Origin: Microglena sp. YARC
Taxonomy: Eukaryota; Chlorophyta; Chlorophyceae; Chlamydomonadales; Chlamydomonadaceae
Reading direction: 5' to 3'
Assembly: GCA_022414725.1 (NCBI GenBank)
Contig: CM039464.1
Coordinates: 61,989,358-62,053,357, forward strand
Length of the DNA stretch: 64,000 bases
Part shown: positions 33,109 to 44,000 of the stretch, in pieces
Layout of the letters: every line of letters starts with the position of its first letter
How positions within the stretch are numbered: position 1 is the first letter of the stretch
The notes under the pieces: generated by a model
The model's input: the letters and a program-made list of their open reading frames with translations, nothing else
What the model was told of the DNA's origin: nothing
The model's database searches: none
Position numbers and translations under genes: made by a program

Positions 33109-36100
33109 CTACGTGATTGGAACGGTAGGGACAAGGACAGGCGCAAGTCCAGTCACACACTGTTAACATATCCGGGATAATACAACCATAGCAGGCGCAA
33201 GTCCAGTCACACACTGTTAACATATCCGGGATGATACAACCATAATAGGGACAGTGTAACCATCAGCATCATCAAAATTACTGCTCAACCCTACCTACTG
33301 TTTGCTTTCTACTTGCAGGAGAGGCAAATCCTCCCGCCCCAGCCGCTCCCGCTCTCGGGACACTGCAACCCAAATCATGGATAATGCAGCAATACCAGGG
33401 ATAACGTAACCATCAGCACCATCAAAATCACTGTTCGACCCTACCTATTGTTTGTTTGGAATCGCAGGAGGAGCAAGTCCTCCCAATCCAGCCGCTCGCG
33501 CTCGCGCTCACGGGACACTGCAAACAAAATCATGGATAATGCAACCGTACTAGGGATAGCGTAACCATCAGCATCATCAAAATCACTGCCCAACCCTATT
33601 GCTTGTTTGGCATTGCATCATTAAAATCACTGCCCAACCCTATTGCTTGTTTGGCATTGCATCATTAAAATCACTGCCCAACCCTATTGCTTGTTTGGCA
33701 TTGCATCATTAAAATCACTGCCCAACCCTATTGCTTGTTTGGCATTGCATCATTAAAATCACTGCCCAACCCTATTGCTTGTTTGGCATTGCATCATTAA
33801 AATCACTGCCCAACCCTATTGCTTGTTTGGCATTGCATCATTAAAATCACTGCCCAACCCTATTGCTTGTTTGGCATTGCATCATTAAAATCACTGCCCA
33901 ACCCTATTGCTTGTTTGGCATTGCATCATTAAAATCACTGCCCAACCCTATTGCTTGTTTGGCATTGCATCATTAAAATCGCTGCCCAACCCTATTGCTT
34001 GTTTGACATTGCATCATTAAAATCACTGCTCAAACCTATTGTTTGTCATAACTTGCAGGAGGGGCAAGTCCTCCCGCTCCAGCCGCTCCCGCTCCCGGGA
34101 CACTGCAACCAAAATCAGGGATAATGCAACCGTACTAGGGACAGTGTAACCATCAGCATCATCAAAATCACTGCTCAAACATATTGTTTGTCTTTACCTG
34201 CAGGAGGGGCAAGTCCTCCCGTTCCAGCCGCTCCCGCTCCAGGGAGAGGCGCAAGTCCTCTCAAAAGTCCCGCTCCTGCTATAAGGACTTGCAATTTCTA
34301 GCCTTTAAATGATCCTCCTATTTTCAAAATGGGGTCTTGGTCCCAATTGCATTTGCGATCACTGTAACCAAAATCAGCATCATCAACCTCAGCCGAAAAA
34401 TGTGTTTGTATGTTTTGAACTGCAGGAGGGGTAAGTCCTCCCGCACCAGCCGCTCCCGCTCCAGGGAGAGGCGCAAGTCCTCTCGAAAGTCCCGCTCACG
34501 CTCACGAGATCGACGCAGGAGCCGTAGCAAGGACCGCCACCACCGCACCAGCCGTAGGGAGAAAACCCGGTCTCGAAGCCGGGACCGTCGGCGAAGCCGC
34601 AGCACGTCCGAGATGCGGCGCAGTGCTGTGAAGCCTGACCTTCCGATTCCGCTGGTAGGGGGTGGGGGCCAGATTCCAGCTGGCAACCCCATGGCACCAG
34701 ATGCCCTGATCGCCTGGAGGGAGCAACAGCTACGTCAGCAGCAGCTTATGCTTCAGCAGCAGGTGTGAACTATGCATCTATAACCGGCTATTACACTTGT
34801 TTTCTAGCTGGCTGTCAATTTTTTTCTCAGTCCTGAATAAGGTGGTGGGGGTGGGGGCCAGATACCAGCTGCCAACTCCATGGCGCCAGATGCTCTGATC
34901 GCCTGGAGGGAGCAACAGCTACGCCAGCAACAGCTTATGCTTCAGCAGCAGATGTGAACTATGCATCTATAACGCGTGTTTTCCAGCTGGCTGTCTAGTT
35001 GTTTCTTAGTTCTGAAAAATGTGGGGTGTTGGGGCCAGATTCCAGCTAGCAAACCCATGAAGATCAGTAGCCATACAACCTGTCAACTGCTGAGGATGCA
35101 ATGCAGCAGCTAATGTTGCGGCAGCAAGTGGCAGTTGCAGTGCATTTCCTTTGAGAGACTTAGCTTGACTTGGCTTGACTTGGCTTGGCTTGACATGGCT
35201 TGACTTGACTTGACTCGGCTTGGCTTGACTTGGCTTGGCTTGACTTGACTTGACAGGTCTACATTCAAATCAGTTGTCGCACTAATGGCTACTTGCTGAG
35301 GATACAATGCAACAGCTAATGTTGCAGCAGCAAGTGGCAGTTGTTTTTATACATTTGGACTGCATGCCTCAGCTTCTGAAGGACCCTCCACCCCACACTC
35401 GTGGTTTTTGCCAATGCTGCTGTTGCATGGCAGTGTACTGCAATGTAGACAACTGAACTGCATGCCTCAGCTTCTGGACAACCATCCACCAGGCACTAGT
35501 GGTTTTTGCCAATGCTGCTGTGTTATGTCAATGGAAGCTTCCATGCGTAGCCCCAAAAAGAGACAGTGGATGGAGGGGGCTTGTCTTAGGTCAGCAGTGG
35601 TATGTTCATGATAGTGTACTGCAATATAGACAACTGTACTGTATGGATCAGCTTCTGAACAACCATCCACCCGGCACTAGTGGTTTTTGCCAATGCTGCT
35701 GTTGCATGACAGTGTAGTGCAATATAGACTACTGCACTGCATGGATAGGCTTCTGAACAACTATCCACCCGACACTAAAGGTTTTTGCCAATGCTGCTGT
35801 TGCGAAGACTGCCACTCCCGCCTTAGCTTTGGCCAATGCCAACGCCCTGAAGCAAGCTAAGGAAGCAAGGGCAGCCCGACGTGTGTATGTGGGCAACTTG
35901 GCACCAGGAATGGTGAGTGCTGTGTGCTGTGTGCAGTGTGTTACTGGTGAGTGCAGTGTGCAGTGTTAATGGCGTGTGCAGTGTTAATGTGTTAATGGTG
36001 CTTACTGTGTGCAGTGTTCGTGTGTGTATGGGGACTGCAGTGTGCAGTGTTCCTGTGTTTATGGTGCGTGCTGTGTGCAGTGTGCAGTGTTAATAAAGTG

Positions 36101-38049
36101 TGCCGTATAAAGATAGTGTGCTGTATAAAAAAAGTGTGAAGTATAAATAAAGTGTGCTGTAGAAATAAAGCAGGCAGTATTTCAAATGAAGTGTGTCGTA
36201 TAAATAAAGTGGGCAATATAAATAAAGCATGTTGTAGAAATAAAGCAGGCAGTATTTTAAATGAAGTGTGTAGTATAAATAAAGTGGGCAATCTTAATAA
36301 AGCGGGCAGTATTTTAAATCAAGTGTGCGGTAGAAAATAGGTTTGGTGTAGAAATAAAGTGTGCAGTATAAATTGTTCATGAATTCTCAGCAAGTCTACC
36401 GCTTGTGTTGAAAAACTTATGTACAATTGAAATATTATTGTATTAAACACATTAATCATGATGCTGGTCACCGCTGCAGAGAAATATTATGTGCAATTGA
36501 AATATTGTTATATTAAACACATTAATCATGATGCTGGTCACCGCTGCAGAGAAATATTATGTACAATTGAAATATTGTTTGATTAAACACATTAATCATG
36601 ATGTTAGTCACCACTGCAGAGAACTATGACGTATAATTGGAATTTTGTCATATTTAACACATTAATCATGATGCTGGTCACCACTGCTGAGAACTATGAT
36701 GTACAATTGAAAAATTGTTATATTAAACACATTAATCATGATGCTGGTCACCACAGCAGAGCACACACACAACTGGCAAGCTGGCAAGATTGTCTGCGTT
36801 CGTGAAAGATTATGCTTGTAATAGTTATTATTATAGTAGTAATAATAATAATAATATTAGTAGTAATAGTAAATACAAATATTAAAAACGAATCTTGATG
36901 TTGGTCACCACAACAGAACACACACAACTGCACAACTGCACAAAATGATTGCAACACTCAACTGACAAACATACAAGGAAGAGGCACTAGACCAAATGCA
37001 AATACCTCCTTCAATTCCGAATTGTGTGACATATCCACATGTAACATGTATCGAATTGTGTGACAGACCCACATAATATGTATGTATGTATGTTACAGTC
37101 CAGGGGATAGCCAATTAGGCTTGGGGGATTTGCACAACCTCGAAATAATATTATAATCAATGAGATGATAATAAGATAATTGTCAATAAGATAATAATAA
37201 GATAATTGTCAATAAGATAATAATAAGATAATAGTAAGATAATTGTCAATGAGATAATAATAAGATAATTGTCAATAAGATAATGATAAGATAATTGTCA
37301 ATAAGATAATAATAAGATAATTGTCAATAAGATAATAATAAGATAATTGTCAATAAGATAATAGTAAGATAATTGTCAACAAGATAATAATAAGATAATT
37401 GTCAATAAGATAATAATAAGATAATTGTCAATAAGATAATAATAAGATAATTGTCAATACGATTATTGTCAATAAGATAATAATAAGATAATAATCAATC
37501 ATATGACATAACAATTCACCACATGACCGCAATGTGGTTCAAGCTCTTGAATATAGTGATGTACATAGTGATGTACATTTTGAAGCTTTATTGTACTTTG
37601 GTATTTGTTGAAATAGTTTGGGGCATGATTACAATGTGGTTCAAGCACTTGAATATTGTGATGTACATTTTGACGCTTCATTGTACTTCGGTATTTTTTT
37701 TTAATAGTTTGGAACATGCTTGCAATGTGGATAAAAGTATCAATTGATAGTCGATTGTTTCGGTTGTCTCATACGGCCTTGGAACTGATTACCACCCCAC
37801 CACCACTCCACCTCCCTCCCCCCCTCCCTCCCTCCCTCCCCCCTCCCTCTCTCTTTTCCCCCTCTCTTTCTTTTCCCCACTCTTCTCCTCCCTCCCTTTC
37901 TCTCCCTCTCTTTTCTTTTCCCCCCTCTTTTCCTCCCTCCCCCCTCTGTCTCTCTCTTTCTCTCTCCCTTTCTTTTCCCCTCTCTTCTTATCCCTCTCTC
38001 CCTTTCCCTTCCTCTCATCCCCACTCCCCCCCCCCTTCCTCCTTTCCCA

Positions 38050-38092
<43 letters not shown>

Positions 38093-41000
38093 CCTCTTTC
38101 TCCACCCCTCCTCCTCCACCCACCCCACCCACCAACCATGCACACTGGCTGCATGCCTCCCAAGGCTATCTGATGGGCCCATGAGTCCCTCTAGACCCAG
38201 TAAGCGACCAGGAGAGCTGCCGCCTCTGCTCACCAGGGTTGTGCAGTACGGGCAGTACGCGCTAAAATCCGTATCCGTACTCGTTTCCTGAAAGTTGAGT
38301 ACGTATACGGTGAGTTCGTTTGCATCCAATAAATAAATACCTTGTTTTTCTTTCTTCTTTTCTATTTTTGTTATGGTGTTCATAAGCTCTCCTTGGCACC
38401 ATCAAGCTGCGGGCACATTTGAAGTCCAGTAGGTAACAGAGGAAAATGTAATCAGCATCATCTTCATCATTATCATAGCATCATCACAGCATCGTCATAG
38501 CATCAGCATAGCATTGGTAGTGATGATGGGGGTCCTATGTACTCCACTAGACTACTTCAAGTAAGCCCCCTTCATGGTTCATCTTCGCATTTGCATGTAG
38601 GTTGCACAAAATTGTTGCCTGGTACTGCCTGGTACTGCCTGTAATGAGAACGCCTGGGGGGGTATGCCATGTTGCATGTGTGTGTGTGCATTGTGTGTGT
38701 GTGCATTGTGACCCTGTCACCTCCTCTGTGCCTTCTCATGTAGTTGCCTCACCCTGACTCGTTGTTCAGGTGACGGATGCTCAGCTGAGGGCAATCTTCA
38801 ACAGTGCTCTCATGGCAGCCTTCCCTGGCTCCAACGTTCCAGGTATGTGCTGCTGGTCGCATTCCTTGCTTGTGTGAGTTGCTTGCTGATGTCAAGGGCA
38901 TTTCTACCCCCCCAAAACATGAAGAACCAAACTCCAAACACCAAAAAACATACATCAAACACCCGACCTTCAGCAGTGCTCTCATGCCAGAATTCCCTGG
39001 CTCCAACGTTCCAGGTGTGTGCTGCTGCTCGCATTCCTTGTGTGTGTTGCTTGCATAAGTCAAGGGCATTGCCCCCCCCCCCCCCCCCCCCCCCCCCTAA
39101 CACCAAACACCAAACACCGAACATTAAACACCAAAACACCAAACATCAAACACCCGACCTTCAACAGTGCTCTCATGGCAGCCTTCCCTGGATCCAACAT
39201 TCCAGGTATGTGCTCCTGCTTGCATTCCTTGCTTCGTATTTGTTGCTTGTGTGTGTTCCTTGCAAATGTCAAGGGCATTTCTGCCCCCCACCCCACCCCA
39301 CCCCTAACACCGAACATTAAACACCAAACACCAAACACCAAACACCAAACACCAAACACTCGACCTTCAACAGTGCTCTCATGGCAGCCTTCCCTGGATC
39401 CAACATTCCAGGTATGTGCTCCTGCTTGCATTCCTTGCTTTGTATTTGTTGCTTGTGTGTGTTCCTTGCAAATGTCAAGGGCATTTCTGCCCCCCCCCCC
39501 CCCCAAACCACCAACACTCGACCTTCAACAGTGCTCTCATGGCAGCATTCCTGGTTCTAACGTTCCAGGTATGTGCTCCTGCTTGCATTCCTAACTTCGT
39601 ATTTGTTGCTTGTGTGTGTTCCTTGCAAATGTCAAGGGCATTTCTGCCCCCCCCCCCCCCCCAAACCACCAAACCACCAAACCACCAAACCACCAAGAAC
39701 CGAACACCAAACACCCGATCTTCAACAGTGCTCTCATGGCAGCATTCCCTGGATCCAACATTCCAGGTATGTGCTCCTGGTCGCATTCCTTGCTTCGTAT
39801 TTGTTGCTTGTGTGTGTTCCTTGCAAATGTCAAGGGCATTTCTGCCCCCCCCCCCCCAAACCACCAAACCACCAAGAACCAAACACCAAACACCCGATCT
39901 TCAACAGTGCTCTCATGGCAGCCTTCCCTGGATCCAACATTCCAGGTATGTGCTCCTGGTCGCATTCCTTGCTTCGTATTTGTTGCTTGTGTGTGTTCCT
40001 TGTAAATGTCTTGGGCATTTCTGCCCCCCAAAACCACCAAGAACCAAACACCTAACACCCGATCTTCAACAGCGCTCTCTTGCCAGCATTCCCTGGCTCT
40101 AACGTTCCAGGTATGTGCTGCTGGTCGCATTCCTTGCTTGTGTTGTGCTCCCCCCACCTTCACCCCCATCCCGAAAACGATCTTCAACAGTGCTCTCTTG
40201 GTATGTGCTACTTCTTGTTTGTATGTACTGCTTATAGCATGCATATGTAACTTGCACACGTCGAGTGCATTTCTGGCCCCCCAAAACAAAGCAGAATACC
40301 CCAAAGGCAACCCAACCCCCAACCCAGGTCCACTTGCAGACGTCGAGAGTACTTCTGGCCACCAAGAACAAAGCAATCCACCCCAGTCCCAATGACAATG
40401 ACTCCCAATCCCAACTACAACCGCAAGTACCAACCGCCGCTCGCCATCAACACACACACACCACCACCAAACGCCCACGCACCCACTAACTCCCACCGAC
40501 CACAACCTCACCCACTAATCACAACCACAACCTCACCCATCAACCTCGACCCACCAACCACGCACCACGCACCCATCATTAAATACCCACGCACCCAAAA
40601 ACTCCCAACCCCGCCCACCCACCCCAACCACTAACTCCCAACCCCCCCACACACACCCCACCACTAACCACAACCCCACCCACCCCACCACAACCACACC
40701 CACCCACCCCACCACCAACTCCCCACAGGAATGGAGTCTGTTATTGAAATCAACATGACGGTCAGGGACCCACAAACTCCCACCAACCACAACCTCACCT
40801 ACCAACCACAACCCCCACTGGTAAACTCCCAACCCCACCACAACCCCACCCACCCACCCACCACTAACTCCCAACTCCACCACGACCCCACCCACCCCAC
40901 CCACCACTAACTCCCAACCCACCACAACCCCACCCACCCACCCACCAACAACCCCACCACTAACTCCCAACTCCACCACAACCCCACCCACCCACCCCAC

Positions 41001-44000
41001 CACTAACTCCCAACCCCACCACAACCCCACCCACCCACCCCACCACTAACTCCCAACTCCACCACAACCCCACCCACCCACCCACCCACCCCACCACAAC
41101 CCCACCCACCCACCCCATCACCAACCCCACACACACCCACCCCACCACTAACCCCCCACAGGAATGGAGCCTGTTGTTGGAATCAACATGGACGGTCAGG
41201 GGCGATACTCATTTGTTGAATTCAGGAACCCGGACATGGCCACCGCATCCATGCAGCTGTCTGGACAGGTGGGTGGGGTTGGTGTGTTGAGTGCAAGGGT
41301 TTGGGTAGATGGTGTGGTGTGTTGAGTGTGTGGGGTGGTGTAGTGCAAGGTTATGTTGTTGTTGAATCCAGGAGCCCAAACATGGTAAACGCGTCCATGC
41401 AGCTGTTTGGACAGGTGTGTGGGTGGTGTAGTGTAGTGCAAAGTTGTATTGTTGTCGAATTGAGTGGGATGTGTGGTGTGGGTGGTGTGGTGTAGTGCAA
41501 GGTTTTCTCGTCGCTGCTGCTAGTAGCACAAGTGCTTAATTATGTACCTTGGCGTTTTAGGCATCCATGCAGCTGACTGGACTGGTGTGGGTGGTGTGGT
41601 GTAGTGCAAGGTTCACATGTTGCTGCTGCTAGTAGCACAAGTCCATAGTTATGTACCTTGGCGTTTTAGGCATCCATGCAGCTGATTGGACTGGTGTGGG
41701 TGGTGTGGTGTAGTGCAAGGTTCACATGTTGCTGCTGCTAGTAGCACAAGTGCATAGTTAGGTTCCTTGGCGTTTTAGGCATCCATGCAGCTGACTGGAC
41801 TGGTGTGGGTGGTGTGGTGTAGTGCAAGGTTCACATGTTGCTGCTGCTAGTAGCACAAGTGCATAGTTAGGTTCCTTGGCGTTTTAGGCATCCATGCAGC
41901 TGACTGGACTGGTGTGGTGTAGTGCAAGGTTCGCATGTTGCTGCTGCTAGTAGCACAAGTGCTAAATTATGTACCTTGGCGTTTTAAGCATCCATGCAGC
42001 TGACTGGACTGGTATGGGTGGTGTGAGGCATAATTAAAAGCGGCTACGATCTCACTTACTGAGTTCGCAAGTGCACAATGTGGTGTGTGGTGTGGTTTGG
42101 AGCATGGGTGTGGTGCAAGTTTTTGCGTTAGTGCGAATTTGTGTATCTTGTATTCGTGTTTTGGGTTTGTGTTAGTGTTTTATGCAGCTGTCTGGACCAG
42201 TGTGGGTGGTGTGGTGTGGTGCAAGGTTCTCATGTTGCTGCTGCCAGTATCACAAGTCCATAGTTATGTACCTTGGCCATTCAAGCATCCATGCAGCTGA
42301 CTGGACCGGTGTGGGTGGTGTGGTGTGGTTCAAGGTTCTCATGTTGCTGCTGCGTGTAGCACAAGTCCATATTTATGTACCTTGGCCATTTAAGCATCCA
42401 TGCAGCTGACTGGACTGGTGTGGGTGGTTTGGTGTAGTGCAAGGTTCACATGTTGCTGCTGCGTGTAGCACAAGTGCTAAATTATGTGCCGTAGTGTTTT
42501 AAACATCCATGCAGCTGAATGAACCGGTGTAGGTGGTGTGGTGCAAGGTTATCATTTAATTCACGCTTTCCCCTTCTGCTGTTTCAGTTTACTCTGCATG
42601 GGCGGGCTATGAGCGTAGAAAGGCCGTAGGACTTCATGCAGCTGACCAATGCGGTTTCAGCTGCCCAGGCTGAACCCATACACATGCTGTTTAAACCTAA
42701 ACCCATACCCACCCGTACCCACCCATACACACCCACACAATCCATACACACCCATACACACCCATACAATCCATACACACCCATACAATCCATACACACC
42801 CATACACACCCATACACACCCACACACCCATACACACCCATACACACCCACACACCCATACACAATCCATACACACCCATACACACCCATACACACCCAT
42901 ACACACACCCATACCCATCCATACACACCCTGACAGGTAACTCTGCATGGAAAGGCGATGACTGTGGAAAGGCCGCAGTACTTTATCCAGCTGACTAATG
43001 TGGTTTCAGCTGCTCAGGCTGAACCCATACACATGCTGTTTAAACCTAAACCCATACCCACCCGTACCCACCCATACCCACCCATACACACCCACACAAT
43101 CATACACACCCATACACACCCATACACACCTATACACACCCACACAATCATACACACCCATACACACCCATACACACCTATACACACCCACACAATCATA
43201 CACACCCATACACACCCATACACACATAAACACACCCACACAATCATACCCACCCATACACACCCACACAATCATACACACCCATACACACCCATACACA
43301 CCTATACACACCCACACAATCATACACACCCATACACACCCATACACACCTATACACACCCACACAATCATACACACCCATACACACCCACACAATCATA
43401 CACACCCATACACACTCATACACACCCATACACACTCATACACACCCATACACACCCACACAATCATACACACCCATACACACCCATACACACCCATACA
43501 CACCCACACAATCATACACACCCATACACACCCATACACACCTATACACACCCACACAATCATACACACCCATACACACCCATACACACCCATACACACC
43601 CACACAATCATACACACCCATACACACCCATACACACCCATACACACCTATACACACCCACACAATCATACACACCCATACACACCCATACACACCCATA
43701 CACACCCATACACACCCACACAATCATACACACCCATACACACCCATACACACCCACACAATCCATACTCACCCATACACACACCCGTACCCATCCATAC
43801 ACAACCTGATAGGTAACTCTGCATGGAAAGGCGATGATCGTGGAAAGGCCGCAGGACTTCATCCAGCTGACCAATGCGGTTTCAGCTGCTCAGGCTGGTG
43901 CTATGAACATGGCCTCTATGCTGACTGGCGCTGCACCGATGGCCCAAAATGGCAAAACAAAATGCGCAATTTCAATGTGTGCTTTCTGCTGTTTCAGGTT

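Noticed and set aside
36100..36380. Cluster of AATAAA polyadenylation-like motifs
   Set aside because: They belong to an AAATAAAGTGTG tandem repeat in intron 4, and coding exons continue for another 10 kb.
42636..43816. Long His/Thr/Pro/Tyr open frames on the plus strand and Cys/Val/Trp/Met frames on the minus strand
   Set aside because: They are translations of the ACACCCAT satellite inside an intron. All frames stay open because the unit lacks stops.
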